Source of the DNA: Clostridium sp. UBA3947
Lineage (GTDB): Bacteria; Bacillota; Clostridia; Clostridiales; Clostridiaceae
Length of the DNA: 10,046 bases
Reading direction: 5' to 3'
NCBI GenBank assembly: GCA_002385545.1
Contig: DGDR01000139.1
Span: 455-10,500, forward strand
Shown: positions 1 through 7,900 of the stretch, one piece after another
How the letters are laid out: every line of letters starts with the position of its first letter
Numbering within the stretch: position 1 is the first letter of the stretch
The notes under the pieces: generated by a model
What the model saw: only the letters and a program-made list of their open reading frames with translations
Databases searched by the model: none
What the model was told of the DNA's origin: nothing
Translations under genes and position numbers: made by a program

Positions 1-414
1 CTTCTTCTTAACAGCTGCACCAGTGTTATTGGCTGCGTCCATAAGTTCATTAGCTAATCTTTCTCTCATGTACTTTTCGCCTCTATTTCTAGCAGCAGTT
101 AAGATCCATCTGATTCCAAGAGTCTGTCTTCTTTCTGGTCTTACTTCCATTGGAACCTGATAAGTAGCTCCACCTATTCTTCTAGCTTTAACTTCAAGTA
201 AAGGCATAACATTGTTCATAGCTTCTTCAAACACTTCAAGTGGATCTTTTCCTGTCTTTTGAGCTACGATATCAAATGCACCATAAGCTATCTTTTGAGC
301 TACCCCTCTTTTTCCGTCTTCCATTATATTGTTAATTAGCTTAGTAACAACCTTACTGTTATATAATGGATCAGGTAATACGTCTCTTTTTGCTACATGA
401 CCTTTTCTTGGCAC
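1..414 (-). CDS. rpsG: 30S ribosomal protein S7, 3' end cut by window edge
   Basis: S7 is a primary assembly protein of the 30S head. It binds the 3' major domain of 16S rRNA next to the E site, and in E. coli it also represses its own operon. The visible 138 codons read through without a break: MPRKGHVAKRDVLPDP at the start, the S7 core with GKRGVAQKIAYGA (about residues 34-46), then RRIGGATYQVP and RWILTAARNR. The family is usually about 156 residues, so roughly 18 C-terminal residues lie beyond the left edge. The start is a GTG, preceded at 8 nt by AAGGAGG; the first in-frame ATG is codon 31 and would remove the conserved N-terminus. It follows rpsL after a long 140-bp spacer that may carry a regulatory RNA. 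Identity is certain. Confidence 0.97.
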   Translation of the reverse strand, partial: MPRKGHVAKRDVLPDPLYNSKVVTKLINNIMEDGKRGVAQKIAYGAFDIVAQKTGKDPLEVFEEAMNNVMPLLEVKARRIGGATYQVPMEVRPERRQTLGIRWILTAARNRGEKYMRERLANELMDAANNTGAAVKKK

Positions 415-422
415 TTTTCTTC

Positions 423-429
423 CCTCCTT
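423..429 (-). promoter_or_regulatory. Ribosome binding site of rpsG, fixing a GTG start
   Basis: The minus strand reads AAGGAGG, then 8 nt, then GTG. This strong Shine-Dalgarno sequence decides the GTG start at 414-412. Confidence 0.85.
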
Positions 430-453
430 AACAATTAGAATTTAAGTTCATCG

Positions 454-540
454 GTACTCGACGAAAACTCGCCGCAAAGTGCTCTGTACTCCACCAATTG
501 ATATATAAACAATCTATATAAATGCTGAAGACATAGCACT
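454..540 (-). ncRNA. Candidate structured cis-regulatory RNA in the rpsL-rpsG spacer
   Basis: The 140-bp gap between rpsL and rpsG (415-554) is long for this operon and holds several inverted repeats on the transcribed strand. A GC-rich hairpin, GGCGA-GUUU-UCGUC, lies at 473-460. UAUAUA arms at 520-515 and 507-502 form an AT hairpin. The segment AGUGCU at 540-535 can pair either with nearby AGCAUU (526-521) or with AGCACU (483-478), so two folds are mutually exclusive. GAGTAC occurs twice in direct orientation (491-486 and 459-454). I see no promoter here. In E. coli the S12-S7 intercistronic RNA binds S7 for translational feedback; a similar role here is inference, and I recognise no named Rfam family. 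Confidence 0.35.
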
Positions 541-554
541 ATTAATTCAATAAA

Positions 555-932
555 CTATTTTTTCTTAGGCTTCTTAGCCCCGTACTTAGATCTTCCTTGC
601 ATTCTGTTAGCCACTCCAGCAGAGTCTAAAGCTCCTCTAATAATGTGGTATCTAACACCAGGAAGGTCCTTTACTCTTCCACCTCTTATAAGAACAACGC
701 TGTGCTCTTGAAGATTGTGTCCTACTCCTGGGATATAAGCAGTAACTTCATATCCATTTGTTAATCTAACTCTTGCGATTTTTCTTAAAGCTGAGTTAGG
801 CTTCTTAGGAGTTGCAGTTTTAACTACAGTACAAACACCTCTTCTTTGAGGGCATTCCTTAAGAGCTGGAGAAGCTGACTTGTAAACAACTGTCTGTCTG
901 CCCTTTCTTACTAGCTGGTTAATTGTTGGCAT
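555..932 (-). CDS. rpsL: 30S ribosomal protein S12
   Basis: S12 sits at the decoding centre of the 30S subunit and tunes tRNA selection and translational accuracy. The 125-residue protein is full length and collinear with E. coli S12 over its length. The two loops involved in streptomycin response are both wild type: TPKKPNS with Lys43 and RVKDLP with Lys88 and Asp89 (numbering with Met1). Asp89 is the residue methylthiolated by RimO in many bacteria; the modification itself cannot be seen here. The C-terminus is the usual basic tail, ending KKPKKK. The ATG start has AAGGAGGTG close upstream; the stop is TAG. It lies 56 bp after the L7Ae-like gene, consistent with co-transcription, and leads into rpsG. 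Confidence 0.99.
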   Translation of the reverse strand: MPTINQLVRKGRQTVVYKSASPALKECPQRRGVCTVVKTATPKKPNSALRKIARVRLTNGYEVTAYIPGVGHNLQEHSVVLIRGGRVKDLPGVRYHIIRGALDSAGVANRMQGRSKYGAKKPKKK

Positions 933-956
933 ACTTTCACCTCCTTATATTAGGTT

Positions 957-982
957 TATCAATCTATTTAAATTAGTTGATA
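957..982 (-). other. Small AT-rich hairpin in the spacer before rpsL
   Basis: On the transcribed strand, UAUCAACUA (982-974) can pair with UAGAUUGAUA (966-957): nine pairs with one bulged A, around a 7-nt AUUUAAA loop. It ends about nine bases before the S12 ribosome binding site. It has no T-tract after it, so it is not an intrinsic terminator. It is weak because it is almost all A-U, and a chance origin is possible. Confidence 0.25.
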
Positions 983-988
983 GCAAGA

Positions 989-1231
989 TTAATCCTTTAA
1001 TATTAGCGCCACTGCAGCACCAACATCTATACCACAAAGTCTACCTAGTTCCTTCATAGTATTTACATAAATGATTTCTACCTTTAATTCTTCTGCTAAT
1101 TTTATTAGAGGGTTAATCAGATGCTCATCACTGTCCTTAGCAACATATAATGTTTTACCAAAGCCATTTCTGAGAGACTTACCAGTCTGTTTGATACCAA
1201 TAACCTTCTTGCCAGAAAGTCTTTCAACCAT
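989..1231 (-). CDS. rplGB: L7Ae-like ribosomal protein (YbxF / RplGB family), predicted kink-turn RNA-binding protein
   Basis: This 80-residue protein belongs to the L7Ae/L30e/S12e/Gadd45 fold family. Like B. subtilis YbxF, it sits between rpoC and rpsL and has the same length. Family features seen are GIKQTGKSLRNG at about residues 12-23 (the RNA-contacting strand-helix turn), VAKDSD at 30-35, and the C-terminal LCGIDVGAAVA at 65-75. B. subtilis YbxF binds kink-turn RNA in vitro and associates with ribosomes; its exact cellular role is not settled. The ATG start follows a strong GGGGGAGGAAG ribosome binding site; the stop is TAA. The gene heads a transcription unit with its own predicted promoter (1329-1357) and a leader of about 91 nt that holds a perfect 15-bp hairpin. 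No kink-turn motif is obvious in that leader, so autoregulation is not shown. Confidence 0.9.
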   Translation of the reverse strand: MVERLSGKKVIGIKQTGKSLRNGFGKTLYVAKDSDEHLINPLIKLAEELKVEIIYVNTMKELGRLCGIDVGAAVALILKD

Positions 1232-1255
1232 CTAACTTCCTCCCCCATAACTTAG

Positions 1256-1291
1256 CTTGTAGTGAGATAAGGGAATTTATCTCACTACAAG
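1256..1291 (-). other. Perfect 15-bp inverted repeat (leader hairpin, not a terminator)
   Basis: CTTGTAGTGAGATAA (1256-1270) and its exact reverse complement (1277-1291) flank a 6-nt loop, read as AUUCCC in the minus-strand RNA. After the hairpin the transcript reads CUAAGUUAUGG, with no U-tract; the plus-strand reading is followed by AAAAAG, so neither strand shows an intrinsic terminator. It lies within the predicted 5' leader of the L7Ae-like gene, about 24 nt before its ATG. The loop CCC could pair with the G-rich ribosome binding site just downstream (inference). Confidence 0.85.
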
Positions 1292-1328
1292 AAAAAGTTT
1301 AAATATAATTTACAAAATCACAAATTGT

Positions 1329-1357
1329 ATTGTATCATTTATAAACCTACATGTCAA
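1329..1357 (-). promoter_or_regulatory. Predicted sigma-A promoter for the L7Ae-like gene, rpsL and rpsG
   Basis: The minus strand has TTGACA (1357-1352), a 17-bp spacer and TACAAT (1334-1329): a perfect -35 and five of six -10 bases. It starts 11 bp after the rpoC stop. Transcription would begin near 1322, giving a leader of about 91 nt. It would let the str genes be transcribed independently of rpoBC. No intrinsic terminator separates rpoC from it, so read-through from rpoC probably also contributes. Confidence 0.8.
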
Positions 1358-1368
1358 TGCATTAAAAT

Positions 1369-4300
1369 TTACGCTTCAATGGTATTTACTGTCTCTTCAG
1401 TTTCAGCTTTAGCTTCAGTATTTAGTTTAACAGATCTATACTTCATCATACCAGTACCTGCTGGTATAAGCTTACCGATAATTACATTTTCCTTTAATCC
1501 AACTAATGGATCTATCTTACCTTTAATTGCAGCATCAGTAAGTACTCTAGTAGTTTCCTGGAATGAAGCAGCTGACAAGAATGAATCTGTAGCAAGGGCT
1601 GCCTTGGTTATACCTAATAGTGTTTGTTCACACTTAGCAGGTACTCCTCCACTTTCGATAACCCTTCTATTTTCTTCTTCGAAGTCAAATACATCTATCA
1701 TAACTCCAGGTAGAAGATCTGTATCGCCTGGATCTATTACCTTAACCTTTCTAGTCATCTGTCTTATAACAACTTCTAAGTGCTTATCATTAATATCAAC
1801 ACCTTGAAGTCTATATACCTTCTGAACCTCGGAAAGAAGATAATTTCTAACTCCATCTATACCCTTTATTCTCAAGATATCATGTGGGTTAACGGAACCT
1901 TCTGTAATTTCATCTCCCGCTGATACTACATCACCGTTATTAACCTTCAATCTTGAACCAAATGGTATATCGTAGCTTACTTCTTCCCCTGTTTCGCTAG
2001 TAATAACTACTGTTCTCTTCTTCTTAGTTTCTTCAATTCTTACTGTTCCAGATATCTCTGTTACAATAGCCAATCCTTTTGGTTTTCTTGCTTCAAACAA
2101 TTCCTCAACTCTTGGAAGACCTTGAGTTATATCTGCTCCAGCAACACCACCAGTATGGAAGGTTCTCATTGTAAGCTGAGTACCAGGCTCACCGATACTT
2201 TGAGCAGCTACTATACCAACAGCTTCACCTATATTAATCTTTTGTGCTGTACCCATGTTCATACCATAGCACTTAGCACAAACGCCAATCTTAGCCTTAC
2301 AGGTGAAGACAGATCTTATTTTAACCTTTTTAACGCCAGCTTTTTCTATTTTTTCAGCGATTGTAGCATCCATATATTCATCCTTATTAACCAAGATTTC
2401 TCCGGTTGTAGGATCCTTTACTTCCTCAGCTGAATATCTTCCAGTTAATCTTTCAAATAAGGTTTCAACCACTTCGATGCCTTCCTTAATCTCAGATACA
2501 TAGAAGCCATCTTCAGAACCACAATCCTCGTATCTAACTATTACATCCTGGCTAACGTCAACCAATCTTCTAGTTAGATATCCAGAGTCAGCAGTTTTTA
2601 ATGCTGTATCAGCGTTACCCTTTCTAGCACCGTGAGTAGAAATGAAGTATTCCAATACGTTCAAACCTTCTCTAAAGGATGCCTTAATTGGTAATTCAAT
2701 AATCTTACCAGATGGATTAGCCATTAATCCTCTCATACCAGCTAATTGTTTTATCTGGCTCTTGGAACCTCTAGCACCTGAATCCGCCATCATGAATATT
2801 GGATTAAATTTATCCATACCATTCATTAATGCATCTGCTACTTCTTCTGTAGTTTTAGTCCATTTATCAATTACTCTTTCATATCTTTCTTCTTCGGAAA
2901 TAAAGCCTCTCTTATAGAGCTTTTCAATCTTATCTACAGTAGCTTCTGCCTCTTCAAGCAATTCCTTTTTTTCTTTTGGAACTATCATATCTGATGCTGC
3001 TACTGTTATAGCTCCGATACTAGAGTAATGATATCCCTTAGCTTTAATTTTATCTAGCATTATGGATGTTTCTGTAGGACCATATTTCATATAGCATTTG
3101 TCAATAATCTTTCCAAGACTCTTTTTAGTGACTAAGAAGTCCACCTCTAAAAGGTGAAGATTTTCAGGTTTGCTTCTGTCTACAAAACCTAAATCCTGAG
3201 GAATAGATTCATTGAATATGATTTTTCCTACAGTAGTTTCTATAATTCCAGATTTCTCTACACCATCCACTAGCTTTCTCATCTTTACCTTTATTTTGGC
3301 GTGTATATCAATCTCACCTAATTGGTAAGCCATAATAGCTTCTTCTGGGGATGAGAACCATCTGCCTTCTCCCTTGCCACCTTCTCTATCCATTGTTAGA
3401 TAGTAAGAACCAAGAACCATATCTTGGGTAGGTACGCACACAGGCTTTCCATCTGATGGCTTTAGGATATTTCCAGCAGCTAGCATCAAGAATCTTGCTT
3501 CTGCTTGTGCTTCCACAGATAGTGGAACGTGTACCGCCATTTGGTCACCATCAAAGTCCGCATTATAGGCTGTACATACCAAAGGATGAAGCTTTATAGC
3601 TCTGCCTTCAACTAGCACAGGCTGGAAGGCCTGTATTCCTAATCTATGTAGAGTAGGAGCACGGTTTAATAGCACTGGATGATCTTGAATAACCTCTTCT
3701 AATACATCCCATACCTGAGGCATTACTCTTTCAACCATTCGCTTTGCACTTTTTATATTATGTGCCACTCCACCTTCTACAAGCTTTTTCATTACAAATG
3801 GCTTGAATAGCTCTAGAGCCATTTCCTTTGGTAAACCACATTGATACATTTTTAATTCTGGGCCTACAACTATAACAGAACGTCCAGAGTAGTCAACACG
3901 CTTACCAAGAAGATTTTGTCTAAATCTTCCTTGCTTACCCTTTAGCATATCAGAAAGAGACTTTAATGGTCTATTTCCTGGGCCTGTTACAGGTCTACCT
4001 CTTCTTCCGTTATCAATTAAAGCATCTACTGCCTCTTGAAGCATTCTCTTTTCATTTCTAACAATAATGTCTGGTGCTCCAAGATCTAATAGCTTCTTTA
4101 ATCTGTTATTTCTATTGATAACTCTTCTGTATAGGTCATTTAAATCGGATGTAGCGAATCTTCCACCATCTAACTGAACCATAGGTCTTAAATCTGGTGG
4201 AATAACAGGAATTACATCCACTACCATCCACTCTGGTCTATTACCAGATTTTCTAAAGGACTCTACAACTTCGAGTCTTCTTATTATTCTAACCTTTTTT

Positions 4301-4905
4301 TGACCACTGCTATTCTTTAATTCTTCTTTTAGGCTTCTGCCTAATTCTTCTAAGTCAATTTCTTGTAGAAGAGTCTTTATAGCTTCAGCGCCCATACCAG
4401 CAACAAAGCTATCTTCTCCATACTTATCTATAGCTTCCCTATACTCCTTTTCATTAAGAAGCTGCTTTTTTAGCAAAGGAGTATCCTTAGGATCTAAAAC
4501 AACATAGGAAGCAAAGTATAGAACCTTTTCCAAGGATCTAGGAGACATATCTAGAATTAAACCCATTCTAGATGGTATGCCCTTAAAATACCATATGTGA
4601 GATACAGGGGCAGCAAGTTCAATATGCCCCATTCTCTCTCTTCTAACCTTTGCCTTAGTAACTTCAACTCCGCATCGGTCACAAACTATACCTTTGTATC
4701 TAACTCTCTTATACTTTCCACAATGACATTCCCAATCTTTAATAGGCCCGAAAATCCTTTCACAGAAAAGACCATCTCTTTCAGGCTTCAATGTCCTGTA
4801 GTTTATTGTCTCAGGCTTCTTAACCTCACCTCTTGACCACTCTCTTATCTGTTCTGGAGACGCCAATCCTATTTGAATAGCGTCAAAATTATTCAATTCA
4901 AACAA
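1369..4905 (-). CDS. rpoC: DNA-directed RNA polymerase subunit beta'
   Basis: Beta' forms the clamp and half of the active site of RNA polymerase. The 1178-residue protein is full length for a Firmicute. In order it shows the N-terminal zinc site (Cys60, 62, 75, 78), the clamp coiled coil that binds sigma (about 255-300, with NDLYRRVINRNN), the catalytic loop NADFDGDQM with Asp450, 452 and 454 holding the Mg ion, the conserved MADSGARGSKSQIKQLAG stretch and bridge-helix region, the second zinc site (Cys795, 869, 876, 879), and the trigger loop with Met913 and His917. It lacks the large insertion found in the E. coli trigger loop. The start is TTG, preceded at 8 nt by AGGGAGG; an in-frame TGA lies just upstream and the first internal ATG is codon 92, beyond the first zinc site. 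It begins 22 bp after rpoB and is co-transcribed with it. Confidence 0.99.
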   Translation of the reverse strand: MFELNNFDAIQIGLASPEQIREWSRGEVKKPETINYRTLKPERDGLFCERIFGPIKDWECHCGKYKRVRYKGIVCDRCGVEVTKAKVRRERMGHIELAAPVSHIWYFKGIPSRMGLILDMSPRSLEKVLYFASYVVLDPKDTPLLKKQLLNEKEYREAIDKYGEDSFVAGMGAEAIKTLLQEIDLEELGRSLKEELKNSSGQKKVRIIRRLEVVESFRKSGNRPEWMVVDVIPVIPPDLRPMVQLDGGRFATSDLNDLYRRVINRNNRLKKLLDLGAPDIIVRNEKRMLQEAVDALIDNGRRGRPVTGPGNRPLKSLSDMLKGKQGRFRQNLLGKRVDYSGRSVIVVGPELKMYQCGLPKEMALELFKPFVMKKLVEGGVAHNIKSAKRMVERVMPQVWDVLEEVIQDHPVLLNRAPTLHRLGIQAFQPVLVEGRAIKLHPLVCTAYNADFDGDQMAVHVPLSVEAQAEARFLMLAAGNILKPSDGKPVCVPTQDMVLGSYYLTMDREGGKGEGRWFSSPEEAIMAYQLGEIDIHAKIKVKMRKLVDGVEKSGIIETTVGKIIFNESIPQDLGFVDRSKPENLHLLEVDFLVTKKSLGKIIDKCYMKYGPTETSIMLDKIKAKGYHYSSIGAITVAASDMIVPKEKKELLEEAEATVDKIEKLYKRGFISEEERYERVIDKWTKTTEEVADALMNGMDKFNPIFMMADSGARGSKSQIKQLAGMRGLMANPSGKIIELPIKASFREGLNVLEYFISTHGARKGNADTALKTADSGYLTRRLVDVSQDVIVRYEDCGSEDGFYVSEIKEGIEVVETLFERLTGRYSAEEVKDPTTGEILVNKDEYMDATIAEKIEKAGVKKVKIRSVFTCKAKIGVCAKCYGMNMGTAQKINIGEAVGIVAAQSIGEPGTQLTMRTFHTGGVAGADITQGLPRVEELFEARKPKGLAIVTEISGTVRIEETKKKRTVVITSETGEEVSYDIPFGSRLKVNNGDVVSAGDEITEGSVNPHDILRIKGIDGVRNYLLSEVQKVYRLQGVDINDKHLEVVIRQMTRKVKVIDPGDTDLLPGVMIDVFDFEEENRRVIESGGVPAKCEQTLLGITKAALATDSFLSAASFQETTRVLTDAAIKGKIDPLVGLKENVIIGKLIPAGTGMMKYRSVKLNTEAKAETEETVNTIEA

Positions 4906-4913
4906 GGGTTTTT

Positions 4914-4920
4914 CCTCCCT
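4914..4920 (-). promoter_or_regulatory. Ribosome binding site of rpoC, fixing a TTG start
   Basis: AGGGAGG on the minus strand lies 8 nt before TTG (4905-4903). The only ATG in the rpoB-rpoC gap overlaps the region just before this site and is out of frame, so it is not the start. Confidence 0.85.
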
Positions 4921-4927
4921 TCATTAA

Positions 4928-7900
4928 TTAGTGTTCATCGCCAAAATCATCTAATTCCAGTTCATTCTGGAAATCATCTAAAGGTAGTTCTTCAAAATCT
5001 ATATCTATATCCTCATCAATATCCTCTTCGCCGTCCTTGTAATCATCTAATGGTGCTGGAGCAACTAAATCTTCAGTACCTTCCATATTAACTTCTAAAT
5101 CCTCAACCTCATCATCGGTTGATTCTCTAATTATCATTTCCTCATTAGATTCATCAAGAACCTTAACATTTAAGCAAAGAGCCTGTAATTCCTTAATTAA
5201 TACCTTAAAGGACTCTGGTACACCTGGTTCAGGTATATTTTCTCCTCTTACTATGGCTTCGTAAGTTTTTACTCTACCAACAACGTCGTCAGATTTTACT
5301 GTCAATATTTCCTGTAGAGTATGGGCAGCACCATATGCTTCCAATGCCCAAACTTCCATTTCTCCGAATCTCTGTCCTCCAAATTGAGCCTTACCACCTA
5401 ATGGCTGTTGAGTAACTAGAGAGTAAGGTCCTGTAGATCTAGCATGTATCTTATCGTCAACAAGGTGGGCAAGCTTTAAGATATACATATAACCTACGGT
5501 AACTCTATTATCGAAAGGCTCTCCTGTTCTTCCATCATAAAGAATAGTCTTACCATCAGTGTCGTAGCCTGCCTTTTGTAAGCATTCTTCTATGTCGCTT
5601 TCTGTAGCTCCATCAAATACTGGAGTAGCTACATGCCAGCCTAATTTGCTAGCAGCCCATCCCAAGTGAACCTCTAATACCTGACCAATGTTCATACGAG
5701 AAGGTACGCCTAATGGATTTAGACATATTTGAAGTGGTCTTCCATCTGGTAGGAATGGCATATCTTCTTCAGGTAACACTCTAGATACAACACCCTTGTT
5801 ACCGTGTCTACCAGCCATTTTATCTCCAACAGATATTTTTCTCTTTTGAGCTATATAACATCTAACAAGCTCATTAACTCCAGGAGGAAGCTCATCGCCA
5901 TTTTCCCTAGTGAACACTTTTACGTCTACGATAATTCCAGCTTCTCCGTGTGGTACTCTTAGAGATGTATCTCTTACTTCTCTAGCCTTCTCACCAAATA
6001 TAGCTCTTAGCAATCTCTCTTCTGCAGTAAGCTCTGTTTCTCCCTTTGGAGTAACCTTACCTACAAGTATATCTCCAGATCTTACCTCGGCACCAATTCT
6101 TATGATACCTCTTTCATCTATATCCTTTAAAGCATCCTCTCCAACATTAGGAATATCACGAGTTATCTCTTCTGGTCCAAGCTTAGTGTCTCTAGATTCA
6201 GCCTCATATTCTTCAATATGAATAGAAGTGAATACGTCATCTCTAACTAGCTCTTCAGAAATAAGCATAGCATCTTCGTAGTTATAACCTTCCCAAGTTA
6301 TAAATCCTATTCTTATATTTTTACCTAATGCTATTTCTCCTAAATCAGTAGATGGACCATCTGCTAGTATTGCACCTGCTTCTACTCTCTCTCCCTTATT
6401 AACAATAGGTCTCTGATTTATGCAGGTTCCCTGGTTAGATCTCTTAAACTTAAGCAATTTATATACATCTATACCACCATCAGAATCTCTCTTAACTCTG
6501 ATTTCGTTAGAGCTTACATAAACAACTTCTCCGCTGTTCTTAGCTTTTGGCAGAACACCAGAATCATAGGCAGCCTTATATTCGATACCGGTTCCTACGA
6601 TTGGTGCCTCAGGCTTTAGCAATGGTACAGCCTGACGCTGCATGTTAGATCCCATCAAAGCACGGCTAGCATCATCATTTTCAAGGAATGGTATCATCGC
6701 TGTTGCAACGGATACCAATTGTCTAGGAGATACGTCCATCAGTTCCACTTCTTCTCTTGGAACAACGATAACATCTTCCCTAATTCTAACAGTAACCCTC
6801 TTGTCAAGGAATCTTCCGTCTTCTCCGATAGGTTCATTAGACTGAGCTATATAATACTGATCTTCTTCATCAGCAGTAAAATATTTAATCTCATCAGTAA
6901 TTATTCCTGTTTTCTTATCTACTATTCTATAAGGAGTTTCTATAAATCCATATTCATTAACTCTAGCGTAAGTAGCTAATGAGTTAATTAATCCAATGTT
7001 TGGACCTTCAGGTGTTTCTATTGGACACATTCTTCCATAATGAGAATGGTGAACGTCTCTTACTTCAAAGCCTGCTCTTTCTCTAGATAAACCACCTGGT
7101 CCTAGAGCTGATAATCTTCTCTTATTTGTTAACTCAGACAGTGGATTTGTTTGATCCATAAATTGTGACAACTGGGAGCTTCCAAAGAACTCTTTTATGG
7201 CAGCAGCCACTGGCCTAATATTTATTAAGGCTTGAGGAGTTATACCTTCTTGGTCCTGAATAGTCATTCTCTCCTTAACTACTCTCTCCATTCTGGACAG
7301 ACCAATTCTAAATTGATTTTGAAGCAATTCTCCCACAGATCTAATTCTTCTATTTCCAAGATGATCTATATCATCAACGTCACCAATACCATAGGTTAAT
7401 CCAAGCTCATAACTAATTGTGGAGTAAATATCATCTCTTATAATGTGCTTAGGAATTAATCTATGGATATTTTTCTTAATTTCTACCTTTATTGTAGCTT
7501 CATCATCGGAGCTGTTAAGGATCTCCTTTAGGGTAGGATAATGAACATATTCTCTTATATTTAAATCACTGATATCAAAGGGAACAACACTATGTATATC
7601 AACAAAATTATTACCAATTACATTTATTACTTTATCATCAACTAGTATTTGTACAGAGTTAATGCCTGAATTTTGAACTTTTACAGCAACTTCTCTATCA
7701 ATTTTTTCACCCTTTTGTACTAGCACTTCACCAGTTTCAGGATGAACTATATCTGTTGCTGCAATCTGATTAGTAATTCTTAAACTTAATGCTAATTTTT
7801 TATTGAACTTATAACGTCCAACTCTAGAAAGATCATATCTCTTAGCATCAAAAAATAAGGAATCAATTAAAGCTACGGCACTATCCACAGTTGGAGGCTC

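Noticed and set aside
415..554. A promoter for rpsG in the rpsL-rpsG spacer
   Set aside because: TTGAAT near 550 has no -10 box at a usable distance, and the TATATA segment is better explained as a hairpin arm.
555..932. Streptomycin-resistance changes in S12
   Set aside because: Lys43 and Lys88 and their surroundings are wild type.
1256..1291. Reading the 15-bp inverted repeat as the rpoC terminator
   Set aside because: No U-tract follows it on the minus strand (CUAAGUUAUGG), and it lies downstream of a strong promoter rather than before it.
1325..1807. A 160-codon plus-strand reading frame opposite the rpoC 3' end
   Set aside because: It is antisense to highly conserved rpoC codons, has no convincing ribosome binding site and matches no family I know. 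The same holds for the other, shorter plus-strand frames opposite rpoC, rpoB and rplL.
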